In this document: piece after piece, positions 41,803-51,680 of the stretch | How the letters are laid out: every line of letters starts with the position of its first letter | Position numbering within the stretch: position 1 is the stretch's first letter | Assembly: GCF_001639725.1 (NCBI RefSeq) | Contig: NZ_LTAW01000001.1 | Location: forward strand, 186,001-250,000 | DNA: 64,000 nucleotides | Direction: 5' to 3' | Source of the DNA: Marinomonas atlantica | GTDB lineage: Bacteria > Pseudomonadota > Gammaproteobacteria > Pseudomonadales > Marinomonadaceae | Made by a program: the position numbers and the translations under genes | The notes under the pieces: generated by a model | What the model was told of the DNA's origin: nothing | What the model saw: only the letters and a program-made list of their open reading frames with translations | Database searches by the model: none

Positions 41803-43338
41803 TCAATGCAAACTTGGCAGTAAACCCTCAGGCATACTGTCATTGTGAGTCGCTTCTTTAAGCAAGTTGTTCGCCTTTTCAATGTCGGGCGCGAAGTAGC
41901 GGTCTTTATCGTAAAACGGTACGCGTGCTCTTAATGTAGCGCGTGCCAGCTCTAAAGACTCGGATGATTTAAGCGGCGCACGAAAATCCAAACCTTGTAC
42001 TGCGGATAAAATTTCCACCGCGAGAATGCCACGGGTGTTTTCCGACATGTCGTTTAATCGACGAGCGGCAAACGTCGCCATGGAGACATGGTCTTCTTGG
42101 TTAGCAGAAGTCGGTAGACTGTCGACAGACGCAGGGTGGGCATAGGTTTTGTTCTCACTGGCCAATGCAGCGGCGGTGACTTGGGCGATCATAAAGCCTG
42201 AGTTCACGCCGCCATTATCGACCAAGAACGGTGGCAATTTGCTTAGGTTACTGTCGATCAGCAGCGCCATACGACGCTCTGACAAGCTGCCAATCTCAGC
42301 GATGGCTAAGGCTAAGTTGTCGGCCGCCATAGCAACGGGTTCGGCATGGAAATTCCCTCCCGAAATGATGTCACCTTCAGCGGCAAATACTAACGGGTTA
42401 TCCGAGACAGAGTTGGCTTCTACGCACAGCACGCTGGCAGCGCTGCGGATTTGTTCTAAACAAGCGCCCATGACTTGTGGCTGACAACGCAACGAGTAGG
42501 GGTCTTGAACTTTTTCACAACCCACGTGGGAATCACCCAGCTCGCTGGATTCTCCTAGAAGATGGCGGTATGCGGCTGCGGCATCAATTTGTGTTTGATG
42601 ACCTCGTACTTGATGAATACGGTCGTCAAATGGGCTGCGGCTGCCGAGCGCGGCTTCCACGGTTAAAGCGCCACATACGGTAGCCGAAGCAAACAAATCT
42701 TCCGCTTGGAACAGACCTTCTAAGGCAAACGCGGTAGACGCTTGGGTACCATTCAGCAGTGCTAGGCCTTCTTTCGGGGCTAAGGTAATGGGCTCTAATC
42801 CGGCAATGGCGAGTGCCGCTTTACCCGATAGGATTTCGCCTTGGTAACGGGCTTGGCCTTCGCCGAGTAGCACCGTGCTCATATGAGCCAATGGCGCTAG
42901 GTCACCGGACGCGCCCACGGAGCCTTTTTTCGGAATACACGGATAAACTTGTTTATTGATCAAGGTGATCAAGGCTTCAATCACACTTAAACGGATGCCC
43001 GAGAAACCACGTGCTAGGCTGTTTACTTTAAGCGCCATGATCAGCTTAACCGTTTGATCGTCCATCAGTGCGCCGATGCCAGCGGCGTGGGACAACACGA
43101 TACTACGCTGCAGCTCGTCTAAATCTTCTGGGGCGATGCGGGTATTGGCCAGTAGGCCAAAGCCTGTGTTAATGCCATAAACCGTGCGGTTTTGTGCGAT
43201 TACATCGTTGACCACTTGGGTGCTGGCATTAATCGCCGGAATAGCGCTTTCGTCCAATTGTATCTTGACCGAACGGCGGCTGATTTGGCGCAAATCGTTT
43301 AGGCTTAACTTGCCCGGTTGTAAGGTTAATTCAAACAT
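41803..43338 (-). CDS. hutH: Histidine ammonia-lyase
   Basis: A 511-residue cytosolic enzyme turning histidine into urocanate and ammonia, the committed step. The Ala143-Ser144-Gly145 triad in [12 protein letters not shown] forms the MIO cofactor; YGINTGFG (about 54-61) and the [14 protein letters not shown] segment are conserved active-site parts. It starts 13 bp after hutU and is part of hutUHIG. Confidence 0.98.
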   Translation of the reverse strand: MFELTLQPGKLSLNDLRQISRRSVKIQLDESAIPAINASTQVVNDVIAQNRTVYGINTGFGLLANTRIAPEDLDELQRSIVLSHAAGIGALMDDQTVKLIMALKVNSLARGFSGIRLSVIEALITLINKQVYPCIPKKGSVGASGDLAPLAHMSTVLLGEGQARYQGEILSGKAALAIAGLEPITLAPKEGLALLNGTQASTAFALEGLFQAEDLFASATVCGALTVEAALGSRSPFDDRIHQVRGHQTQIDAAAAYRHLLGESSELGDSHVGCEKVQDPYSLRCQPQVMGACLEQIRSAASVLCVEANSVSDNPLVFAAEGDIISGGNFHAEPVAMAADNLALAIAEIGSLSERRMALLIDSNLSKLPPFLVDNGGVNSGFMIAQVTAAALASENKTYAHPASVDSLPTSANQEDHVSMATFAARRLNDMSENTRGILAVEILSAVQGLDFRAPLKSSESLELARATLRARVPFYDKDRYFAPDIEKANNLLKEATHNDSMPEGLLPSLH

Positions 43339-43351
43339 GGTCTACCTCGAA

Positions 43352-45037
43352 TTATTGGCCAGTGATCATTGGCAAGTTAAGTTGTTGTTCTTTGGCACAG
43401 TCGATGGCAATGTCATAGCCAGCGTCGGCATGACGCATAACGCCTGTTGCTGGGTCGTTGTGCAGTACACGCGCAATACGTTCAGCGGCATCGTCGCTGC
43501 CATCACAGACAATCACCATACCGGAGTGTTGCGAGAAGCCCATACCCACGCCACCACCGTGATGCAACGACACCCATGTGGCGCCAGAAGCGGTGTTCAA
43601 AAGCGCGTTTAATAGCGGCCAATCTGATACCGCGTCGGAGCCATCTTGCATGCCTTCGGTTTCACGGTTTGGACTGGCAACAGACCCTGAGTCTAGGTGG
43701 TCTCGGCCAATCACGATAGGCGCAGACAATTCTCCACTGCGCACCATTTCATTGAAGGCCAGGCCAAGTTTGGCCCGCTGTCCCAGTCCGACCCAACAAA
43801 TACGTGCTGGCAGACCTTGGAATTGAATGCGTTCGCGAGCCATATCAAGCCAGTGATGCAGATGTTCATCGTCGGCGATCAGCTCTTTCACTTTGGCATC
43901 AGTTTTATAAATGTCTTCGGGGTCGCCTGACAGTGCCGCCCAACGGAATGGGCCAATGCCGCGACAGAATAAGGGGCGAATGTAAGCGGGTACAAAGCCT
44001 GGGAAATCAAACGCGTTTTCGACGCCTTCTTCCATCGCCATTTGACGAATGTTGTTGCCGTAATCAAATGTTGGTACGCCCATTTTTTGAAAATCCAACA
44101 TGGCTTGCACGTGCTTCGCCATGGATTTTTTTGCAGCGGTGACGATTTCCTTAGGCTGCGTTTGCGCTTTGTCGCGGTATTCCTCCCAGCTCATGCCAAT
44201 CGGTAAATAACCATTAAGCGGGTCGTGCGCGGACGTTTGGTCGGTCACCATATCAGGACGAATACCACGTTTGACCATCTCTGGCAGAATATCGGCAGCA
44301 TTACCACAGAGGGCGATCGACACCGCTTTGCCTTCGGCTGTGTATTGCTTAATGCGTGCCATAGCATCGTCTAAATCGGTCGCTTGCTCGTCCACATAAC
44401 GAGTGCGTAAACGGAAGTCGATACGGCTTTGCTGACATTCGATGTTCAATGAACAGGCACCCGCTAAGGTGGCTGCAAGAGGCTGCGCGCCACCCATGCC
44501 GCCCAAGCCTGCCGTCAGTACCCAGCGACCTGCGAGTTTGCCATCATAATGCTGGCGACCTGCTTCCACGAACGTTTCATAGGTGCCTTGCACAATGCCT
44601 TGGCTGCCAATGTAAATCCAAGAGCCCGCCGTCATTTGACCGTACATCGCCAAACCTTTGGCGTCGAGTTCGTTGAAATGTTCCCAATTAGCCCAGTGGG
44701 GCACCAAGTTAGAGTTAGCAATCAAAACGCGCGGTGCGTTGCTGTGGGTTTTGAATACGCCTACCGGCTTACCCGACTGAACCAGCAAGGTTTCGTCTTC
44801 TTCTAGTTCGGTGAGGGATTCAACGATTTTATCGTAACTTTCCCAATTGCGTGCGGCGCGGCCAATGCCACCATAGACCACCAATTCTTCTGGGTTCTCT
44901 GCCACATCTGGATCTAGGTTATTCATTAACATGCGCAGTGGCGCTTCGGTAAGCCACGATTTAGCGGTTAACTGGGTGCCGGTAGCGGCTTTGATAACGC
45001 CAGAGCGATGACGGGTATGATGATTAGGTTGTGACAT
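43352..45037 (-). CDS. hutU: Urocanate hydratase
   Basis: A 561-residue NAD-dependent cytosolic urocanase forming imidazolonepropionate. Conserved segments: [70 protein letters not shown] and [17 protein letters not shown], the last around the catalytic region. First gene of the leftward hut operon, behind a HutC-type operator at 45081-45090. Confidence 0.98.
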   Translation of the reverse strand: MSQPNHHTRHRSGVIKAATGTQLTAKSWLTEAPLRMLMNNLDPDVAENPEELVVYGGIGRAARNWESYDKIVESLTELEEDETLLVQSGKPVGVFKTHSNAPRVLIANSNLVPHWANWEHFNELDAKGLAMYGQMTAGSWIYIGSQGIVQGTYETFVEAGRQHYDGKLAGRWVLTAGLGGMGGAQPLAATLAGACSLNIECQQSRIDFRLRTRYVDEQATDLDDAMARIKQYTAEGKAVSIALCGNAADILPEMVKRGIRPDMVTDQTSAHDPLNGYLPIGMSWEEYRDKAQTQPKEIVTAAKKSMAKHVQAMLDFQKMGVPTFDYGNNIRQMAMEEGVENAFDFPGFVPAYIRPLFCRGIGPFRWAALSGDPEDIYKTDAKVKELIADDEHLHHWLDMARERIQFQGLPARICWVGLGQRAKLGLAFNEMVRSGELSAPIVIGRDHLDSGSVASPNRETEGMQDGSDAVSDWPLLNALLNTASGATWVSLHHGGGVGMGFSQHSGMVIVCDGSDDAAERIARVLHNDPATGVMRHADAGYDIAIDCAKEQQLNLPMITGQ

Positions 45038-45080
45038 GGACCACTCCTACAGTGAATACGGCTGTTTATTTTTTATTAGA

Positions 45081-45090
45081 TGTATATACA
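45081..45090. promoter_or_regulatory. HutC operator candidate, hutU side
   Basis: TGTATATACA, a perfect palindrome within ATGTATATACAAG, 44 bp upstream of hutU. This matches the known HutC box (TGTATATACA core). A second copy lies on the hutF side of the same intergenic region. Confidence 0.8.
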
Positions 45091-45268
45091 AGCTTGTATT
45101 GAAATTAGTGGTTTTAAGGGAGGTATGCAAGTATTTCACGGACATTTTTTTATGAATAAATGAACTATTCATCAATGTTAAACCTTTTTTTTTAGGATTA
45201 TTTCAAATAAAACAAACAGTTATAGATTTAAGTAAGGGTTTATGTTCATATGAGGCTTTCGTTTTACT

Positions 45269-45278
45269 TGTATATACA
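45269..45278. promoter_or_regulatory. HutC operator candidate, hutF side
   Basis: A second exact TGTATATACA (within CTTGTATATACATT), 38 bp upstream of the hutF start. Two identical boxes facing the divergent hut operons fit repression of both by the hutC product. Confidence 0.8.
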
Positions 45279-45315
45279 TTAATGGCTCTATTACACTCTT
45301 CCTTATCGCTTCTTA

Positions 45316-46725
45316 TTGGACATGATCATGATCGAGACGAAAACCAAACCTACAAAGAGTGACCTGTACTTCGCTAAGCGTGCATGGTCGGCGACCGGGT
45401 GGGCAAACAATGTTGTGTTGGATGTTCAAGCGGGGGTTATCCGTTCGGTGCAATCCGATCAAAAATGTCCGACAGACGCGACGCTTCTCACAGGTCCGGT
45501 ACTACCAACGGTGGCCAATGTGCATTCACACGCCTTTCAGCGGGTGATGGCGGGGGCCGCTGAAGTCTGCTTGAATCCGAATGATAGTTTTTGGAGCTGG
45601 CGTGACCTGATGTACAAGGTCGTGCAAAAACTGACACCTGAAGACGCGTGTATCATCGCCAAGCAACTGTATATTGATATGCTCAAAGCGGGTTACTCCC
45701 AAGTCGGGGAGTTTCATTATCTGCATCATCAAGTCGGTGGTACGCCGTATAACGATCCCACTGAAATGGCACAGCAACTGCTTTCAGCCGCGAACGATTC
45801 GGGGATCGGGGTGACCTTGCTGCCGGTGCTTTACAGTCATTCCGGTTTCGGCGGGCAAGCGCCGACGTCTGGGCAGGCGCGGTTCATTCATTCCACCGAT
45901 GCCTATTTAGCATTATACCAAGCCTGTGAGTCCTTACTGGCCGGTCAACCGCAGCATCAATTGGGCGTCTGCTTCCACTCACTAAGGGCGGTGACACAGA
46001 CGCAAATTGAAACAGTTTTGCAGGCTACACCAGAGCAGGCCCGTGTACATATCCACATCGCCGAACAACAAAAGGAAGTGCAAGACTGTGTTAAATGGAG
46101 CGGTCAGCGCCCCGTGGCGTGGCTGCAAGAGCACATTGGTTTAAATAGCCGTTGGTGCCTAGTGCATGCCACCCATTTGGATGACAGCGAGTTACAGGCC
46201 ATTGCGCGCTCAAACGCCGTCGCTGGTTTATGTCCTACCACGGAGGCGAATCTTGGCGATGGCATTTTCCCAGGCGTGGCGTTTGAACAGGCTGGCGGTC
46301 GCTGGGGAATTGGCTCTGACAGCCATGTGAGTTTGTCGGTCGTGGAAGAGTTACGTACTTTGGAATACAGCCAGCGTTTGCGTGATCAACAACGCAACCG
46401 GTTGTACCGTGTCAATCAGCCGCGCGTTGGCGATTATTTATTTGACCAAGCTTTACACGGGGGCAATCAAGCCTGTGACGTGACACTGGGATTGCAAGCA
46501 GGGTGTCGAGCAGACTTCATGGTGCTGGATGACACGTATCCGTTCATCGCCGCCAGTGAATCGCACGATCTGCTCAATCGCTGGTTATTTGCCTGCCAAG
46601 ACAATGTCATCAAAGATGTGTTTGTCTTCGGTAAGCAGGTAGTAAAAGACTTTCAGCATGAACAAGAAGCGGAGAGTCGTCGCGATTTCGCTAATGTGAT
46701 TAAAAGAGTGATATACGATGCCTAG
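45316..46725 (+). CDS. hutF: Formimidoylglutamate deiminase
   Basis: A 469-residue cytosolic amidohydrolase-superfamily enzyme converting N-formimidoylglutamate to N-formylglutamate and ammonia. Metal motif VANVHSHAFQRVMAG, then GYSQVGEFHYLHHQ, VHIHIAEQQKEV, LVHATHLDDSE and GIGSDSHVSLS (catalytic Asp). It starts with MDM; a second Met three codons in (MIET) is equally possible. hutD overlaps its end by eight bases. Confidence 0.95.
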   Translation: MDMIMIETKTKPTKSDLYFAKRAWSATGWANNVVLDVQAGVIRSVQSDQKCPTDATLLTGPVLPTVANVHSHAFQRVMAGAAEVCLNPNDSFWSWRDLMYKVVQKLTPEDACIIAKQLYIDMLKAGYSQVGEFHYLHHQVGGTPYNDPTEMAQQLLSAANDSGIGVTLLPVLYSHSGFGGQAPTSGQARFIHSTDAYLALYQACESLLAGQPQHQLGVCFHSLRAVTQTQIETVLQATPEQARVHIHIAEQQKEVQDCVKWSGQRPVAWLQEHIGLNSRWCLVHATHLDDSELQAIARSNAVAGLCPTTEANLGDGIFPGVAFEQAGGRWGIGSDSHVSLSVVEELRTLEYSQRLRDQQRNRLYRVNQPRVGDYLFDQALHGGNQACDVTLGLQAGCRADFMVLDDTYPFIAASESHDLLNRWLFACQDNVIKDVFVFGKQVVKDFQHEQEAESRRDFANVIKRVIYDA

Positions 46726-47326
46726 TCTATATCGCATTATTTCACCGACTCAGTACAAGCGCATGCCGTGGAAAAATGGTCTAGGTGAAACGCTGGAAAT
46801 TGTGCGTTTGGAAGATGCAATAGGTGTTCGTTTTCGCTTGAGCCAAGCGGCCGTGATCGAAGACGGTATGTTCTCCTTCTTTGATGGTTTGCAGCGAACG
46901 CTGGTGATGCTGTCTGGTAACGGAATGATGTTGTCGCATCAATCTGATAGGACGTGTCATCCCCCGCATGTTTTGAACTGCGCCTTAGATCAGGCGTCTT
47001 TTTCTGGGGGTGATAAGACGTATGCCGCATTAACTGATGGGCCGATAGAGGATCTAAATATTATGGTGAGACAAGTGGATACGGTGGCTCATGTTGCCAC
47101 GCATAGCTCACCCATGATGCTTAAAAGTGAAGCGGATGTCGCCTTATTTGAAGGATTGTACGCGCAATCTGATTATCAGATCGTTATCAACGTCGCAGGT
47201 AGAGCGCCTGAAGTTGTGTCGGTTTTAAAGGACCATACTGTGCATATGCTGGCAGCGGCTGAGCTAACATTGGTGTCGGGGAGTGGCATTTGGGTAACCG
47301 TGACAGCAACTCCGAGAATTCGTTAG
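46718..47326 (+). CDS. hutD: HutD family protein
   Basis: A 202-residue bicupin-fold protein. The family marks are clear: YKRMPWKNGLGETLEI near the start, RFRLSQAAVIEDGMFSFFDGLQRTLVMLSGNGM, and DLNIMVRQVDTV. HutD has been proposed to limit hut expression by binding a pathway intermediate. It overlaps hutF by eight bases and converges with hutC, their last four bases overlapping. Confidence 0.93.
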   Translation: MPSLYRIISPTQYKRMPWKNGLGETLEIVRLEDAIGVRFRLSQAAVIEDGMFSFFDGLQRTLVMLSGNGMMLSHQSDRTCHPPHVLNCALDQASFSGGDKTYAALTDGPIEDLNIMVRQVDTVAHVATHSSPMMLKSEADVALFEGLYAQSDYQIVINVAGRAPEVVSVLKDHTVHMLAAAELTLVSGSGIWVTVTATPRIR

Positions 47327-48078
47327 CGCCCAAAATGGCCAAACAGCTGGAAACGTGAGCCCGGATGCAACAAGCGTGTGGCGGTGACGATATCATCGCC
47401 CGCCCAAGTGCGTCGTTGAATTTGCAAGCAGGGTTCGCTTGTTTCAATCTGCAAATGTTGGCTTTCTTCTTTGCTTGGCATCACAGCTTCTACCAAATGT
47501 TCCCCTTCCGTCATGGGAGCGACGCTCATTAGATATTCGTAGGCAGTATGCTGAGTAAAATCTTGCGTAGGGTAGTCTGGTGCCATCAGCGCATTGACAA
47601 CGCGCTCTTCGATCTGGATGGGCAAATCGTTTTCAAAATGCAGCACAGCGGAGCGAAAGATAGCGTGACCAGTCCGTAGTCCAAGCATCATGGCTTCTTC
47701 GACAGTCGCCTTGCCAGACTCCAGCAACAACAGTGTCATATGATGCTGATTGCCACGTTCACGGATTTCTTCGGCGATGTTATGCACTTCAAACAAGGCC
47801 GAATGCGCCTTTTTCTCCGCCACAAACGTGCCCAAGCCTTGCTGACGCGTAAGAATGCCTTCTGCCGTCAGCTCGCGCAGAGCACGGTTAACCGTCATGC
47901 GGCTGACGCCTAAACCCTGTACAAATTCTGCTTCGGAGGGCACCCGTTGTTTCGCCTTCCAATGGCCGCTTTGAATACGTTGAATGATCGCATGTTTCAA
48001 ACGCGCATAAATCGGCTGCGGCGTATCGTCTAAGCCATCGAATAAATGCTCAAGTAATGGGTTTTCAGGTTTCGACAC
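47323..48078 (-). CDS. hutC: Histidine utilization repressor
   Basis: A 251-residue GntR-family repressor with an N-terminal winged helix (IQSGHWKAKQRVPSEAEFVQGLGVSRMTVNRALRELTAEGILTRQQGLGTFV) and a C-terminal UTRA ligand domain that binds urocanate. It should repress hutUHIG and hutFD through the two TGTATATACA boxes. It lies 86 bp downstream of a chemoreceptor gene on the same strand. Confidence 0.96.
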   Translation of the reverse strand: MSKPENPLLEHLFDGLDDTPQPIYARLKHAIIQRIQSGHWKAKQRVPSEAEFVQGLGVSRMTVNRALRELTAEGILTRQQGLGTFVAEKKAHSALFEVHNIAEEIRERGNQHHMTLLLLESGKATVEEAMMLGLRTGHAIFRSAVLHFENDLPIQIEERVVNALMAPDYPTQDFTQHTAYEYLMSVAPMTEGEHLVEAVMPSKEESQHLQIETSEPCLQIQRRTWAGDDIVTATRLLHPGSRFQLFGHFGR

Positions 48079-48124
48079 AGTGTGCTATCCAAGAATCCAA
48101 CGAAAGCATTATGGTACTCCAAAT

Positions 48125-48151
48125 GGGGCTAGAGACACCATGCCTAGCCCC
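48125..48151 (-). terminator. Hairpin between the chemoreceptor and hutC
   Basis: GGGGCTAG (48125-48132) pairs exactly with CTAGCCCC (48144-48151). Only ATTT follows on the minus strand, so it is a weak terminator or attenuator; it argues against strong co-transcription of the chemoreceptor with hutC. Confidence 0.55.
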
Positions 48152-48164
48152 TAGTGGCAATCGA

Positions 48165-49790
48165 TTACTTAGGTAGAGAAAAGGTCGACGTCGCGCTTTT
48201 GCTTTGTCCTACGGCTTCATTTAACACACTAGTTAATTCATCAAGCTCTTGTGAGGTTTGCGTGTTACGGTGGATGATGTCTGCAATGGCTTGGACCTGT
48301 TGGTTGATATTACTTGCGTCCTGAACTTGTTGATTCGCCAAATGGGTGAGGTCGTTTAAACTCTGTAAGGCCAGTGCCGAGTCTTTCTCTAATTGTGATA
48401 GAGGAGTGACTACTTGCTCGATCTGATCGATTCCCTGACGCATTTTCTCTCGCCCTTGTCCCATTTCATTGGCCACTTGCGAGGCCAGCTGGCTGATTTG
48501 CGTGATAACTTGGTCGATGGATTCTGTGACGCGCGCTGTATTACTGGCAAGGTTACGTACTTCATCTGCAACCACAGCAAAACCACGGCCAGTTTCCCCT
48601 GCGCGAGCGGCTTCGATGGAAGCATTCAGTGCCAGTAAATTGGTTTGGTCGGCAACCTCTCGGATCTGATCGACAAACTCGGTGACCTTTGCTGCACTCT
48701 GCTCTAAGTTTGCTACAGAAGAGGCACTGTCGGCCATAAAGTTAGCAACGCCATTGATTTCTTTCGACGCAGAGTTAATCACTTGAACGCCATGTTGCGC
48801 TAATTGATGGGCTGTTTGTGCCTGATCTTTAGCCGAGCCCAAGTTTTGGGCAATTTGAGACGAACCTGAACTTAGCTGATTGACCGATGAATCAATGCTT
48901 GAGACCATCGATTCTTGAGCGTGAGCGCCGTCACGAACGGTATTGACGGTTTTCCCGATCGCTGTGGCAGAGTGTGACACGCTGTTAACGCTCTGATCTA
49001 TTTCTCCAACAAGCCGAACCAAGCTAAGGCGCATTTTTTCAGTGCTGCTGGTCAGTTGAGCCAATTCGCCAGACGCGCCCACATTGACGACCTTTGATAC
49101 ATCCCCGTTGGCGACTTGGTCTAGCACTCGGCCTACTTGTTGAATTGGTAAGACGACAGAGCGAGTAATCAGTGTGGCCATCAGTAAGCCAACTAATAGT
49201 GCTAACACACCGACTACCAACATGATGAAAATGGCTTGATCGCTGCTGGCTATCACTGCTTGTTGCTGAGCCGTCATTGCTTGGCGCTGCTCATTGGCAA
49301 AGCCAAGCGCTTGTTGGGTGAATTGTTCCAGTTGAGTGCGCGTATTGCCGGCCATTTGTGTTCTTGCATCGGCCAATTCACCAAATTCTAAAGCTTCTAC
49401 TGTGGCCTGTAGCGCACCTTGGTAGAGCGTCTTTTGTTCAGCTAGGCGCTTTAAAGTGCGGCTATGCTCCGCCGTCGTGACAAGTGCCTGCATCGATTTT
49501 ATTTGCTGATCCATGGCAGCGTTCTTTGCGTCAATTTCTTTATAAATGGCGACGCGCTGTTCGCGCTCTTCGAGAACAAATAGCAGTAATAAACGGCTAG
49601 CCAGCCCTTCAGCAAGGTTAGTCAGTTCAGTGCTTGATTCAACTAGCATCGCTTTGCCTTCAACAATTTGTTCTAAATTGTTGGTAAAGCTATGCATACG
49701 AGTAATGGCAACACTGGTAATCACCGATAGTAAAATCAGCAATGCTAGAAAGCTGCCGATCAGTTTTCCTTTGATGGTGCTTACGACCAT
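48165..49790 (-). CDS. Methyl-accepting chemotaxis protein next to hut
   Basis: A 541-residue chemoreceptor: membrane helix (about 9-29), periplasmic four-helix-bundle-type sensor (about 30-185, with [19 protein letters not shown]), second helix ([23 protein letters not shown]), HAMP domain, and the signalling domain with the conserved tip [38 protein letters not shown]. The ligand cannot be predicted from sequence. Its place beside hutC suggests histidine or urocanate sensing, but it could be unrelated. No C-terminal CheR-docking pentapeptide is seen. Confidence 0.92.
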
Positions 49791-49993
49791 TATTTATTCC
49801 CCGCACGGATTAGTTAGATTTAGATCTTAAACCTTATACGAACAAGATACAGACATTCTTACACCAAAAAGAGGTTATTTTTTGTGCGATCAGTTATCCG
49901 TTTTTTATGGCCTATTCAATAATAGGCAGATTGGAGTGTGTTCGTTATATAAATAAGTGTAATTCTGTCTTTCTCAAACACGCTCTTTTTGAT

Positions 49994-50005
49994 ATGTTAT
50001 AACAT
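49994..50005. promoter_or_regulatory. Palindrome upstream of the ABC importer
   Basis: ATGTTATAACAT is a perfect 12-bp palindrome 29 bp before the first ATPase gene, inside GATATGTTATAACATTATC. Its left half equals the left half of the Zur-type palindrome at 4463-4493, but the centre is five bases shorter. It is the likely operator of this transporter; which regulator binds is unknown. Confidence 0.45.
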
Positions 50006-50033
50006 TATCAAAACACGTTAATACACTCATACC

Positions 50034-50873
50034 ATGTCATCTAACCACTCAGCCTCAAAATGCGTACTAGAAGTGCGTAATCTATCCCTGTCTTTAGACC
50101 AGAAAACGCTGGTCGATAACATCAGCTTTTCGTTGTATGAAGGGGAGCGGGTGTGTCTGATTGGCGCGTCAGGATCGGGGAAGTCGCTCACTGCACGCGC
50201 GATCAACGGCACGGTAGCGCCGTATATTGAGGTAGCCGGTGATGTGATTGTGAATGGTTTGCCTGTGGCACGACAGCCGGTATTAGCGCGTCGTGCCGAA
50301 GCCCGTGTTGCTACCGTGTTTCAAGATACGTTCAGCGCGTTGAACCCACTCATGAGTGTGGGTAAACAATTGTCGCTGAGTACCAATATACAATCACGCG
50401 ATGAGTTGTTGGCATTGCTCAAACAAATGCAGTTGAAAGACGCTGAGTCCCTGTTAACACGCTTGCCCTCTGAGTTGTCGGGCGGCCAGCGTCAGCGTTT
50501 ATGCATCGCATTTGCTCTGTTAAGTGGCGCGAATTTGTTGGTGGCTGATGAGCCAACCACAGCGTTAGATGTGTTAAGTCAGCAGCAAGTGATCAAGGTG
50601 TTACGCCAATGCTGCGATGACCATGTGTGTTCTCATTCTGAACAACTGCATGGCAGTCCATTATCCCTGCTATTTATCACCCATGACATCAGCGTCGCTG
50701 CACAACTGTGTGATCGTGCGATTGTCATGCAAGACGGAAAAATAGTTGAACAAGGAGCATTGCAAGATCTGCTGAATGCTCCACAACATCCTTATACCCA
50801 GCGCTTAGTGCAAGCCGCGCAACAAGTCTTTTGTGATACCAGATTACCGCAAAAAAAGGCCGTTAACGCATGA
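50034..50873 (+). CDS. ABC importer ATPase, peptide/nickel type (DppD/OppD-like)
   Basis: A 279-residue cytosolic ATPase: Walker A GASGSGKS, signature ELSGGQRQRLCIAFAL, Walker B LLVADEPTTALD, and the switch His in FITHDISVAAQLCDR. It begins at an ATG directly after ACC at 50031; a clear ribosome site is not obvious. The C-terminal part is shorter than OppD and lacks the cysteine-rich iron-sulfur segment. Its stop overlaps the next gene by four bases. Confidence 0.93.
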   Translation: MSSNHSASKCVLEVRNLSLSLDQKTLVDNISFSLYEGERVCLIGASGSGKSLTARAINGTVAPYIEVAGDVIVNGLPVARQPVLARRAEARVATVFQDTFSALNPLMSVGKQLSLSTNIQSRDELLALLKQMQLKDAESLLTRLPSELSGGQRQRLCIAFALLSGANLLVADEPTTALDVLSQQQVIKVLRQCCDDHVCSHSEQLHGSPLSLLFITHDISVAAQLCDRAIVMQDGKIVEQGALQDLLNAPQHPYTQRLVQAAQQVFCDTRLPQKKAVNA

Positions 50874-51652
50874 GTAAGGTGCCTTTTCTAGAGCTGGAAA
50901 AGCTACGTTATGGTCGTGACCGCGCGTCCAATATCATTCATCAACTAAGCCTGAATATCGGTCAACAAGAGCGCATCGGTTTAGTCGGGGAGTCGGGTTG
51001 CGGAAAATCCACTTTGCTCAAATTGATACTCGGCGTGATTCAGGCCCAGTCAGGTCAGATTCATTGCGAAGGCGAGCCGATACGCATCAAGCCATGGCGA
51101 CCAATGAACCACTATCGCAAATTGGTGCAATACATCCCACAAGACCCGCATACAGCGCTGCCTCCACAACAAACCGTGGCGAAATTACTATCAGAGCCGG
51201 TGAAACGCCTCAAACTCGGCACGCCCAATACTCAGGTGTTACAGCGCGCCATTGAGCAAGTAGAGCTGCCGCATGCTGTGTTAACGCAAAAGGCGAGTGA
51301 GTTGTCCGGGGGCCAAGCTCAGCGTGTGGCGCTAGCTCGTGCCTTGATCATCAAACCCAAATTTCTACTTGCAGATGAACCGACCAGTGGCCTCGATCTG
51401 CCGCTTCGCGAGCAGATCAAAGGCCTATTGCATCAAGTCTGCTCTGAGAACCACATGGGCTTGCTGGTGGTGACACACGATATCTCTATGGTGTCCGGTC
51501 TGTGTGAGCGCATGTTGGTGATGCAGCAAGGTCACATTATCGAGGATCGGTTGACCGAAGAAGCGCTGCGCACACCGAACAATATTTATACCCAACGCCT
51601 TCTTGAGGCGGTTCCGACTATTCATGCCAATACTTGGCATTCCCCTTCTTAA
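50870..51652 (+). CDS. ABC importer ATPase, peptide/nickel type (DppF/OppF-like)
   Basis: A 260-residue cytosolic ATPase paired with the preceding one: Walker A GESGCGKST, Q-loop YIPQDPHTALPPQQ, signature ELSGGQAQRVALARAL, Walker B FLLADEPTSGLDL, switch His in VVTHDISMVSGL. ATGA overlap with the upstream ATPase implies coupled translation. Substrate specificity resides in the binding protein that follows. Confidence 0.93.
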   Translation: MSKVPFLELEKLRYGRDRASNIIHQLSLNIGQQERIGLVGESGCGKSTLLKLILGVIQAQSGQIHCEGEPIRIKPWRPMNHYRKLVQYIPQDPHTALPPQQTVAKLLSEPVKRLKLGTPNTQVLQRAIEQVELPHAVLTQKASELSGGQAQRVALARALIIKPKFLLADEPTSGLDLPLREQIKGLLHQVCSENHMGLLVVTHDISMVSGLCERMLVMQQGHIIEDRLTEEALRTPNNIYTQRLLEAVPTIHANTWHSPS

Positions 51653-51680
51653 TATCCTAATAAACGCAAAGGAAACTTCC

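Noticed and set aside
43184..43612. Long plus-strand frames across hutH and hutU (also near 43.5-44.8 kb)
   Set aside because: Shadows of the strongly conserved hut genes on the other strand; arginine/histidine-rich translations without motifs.
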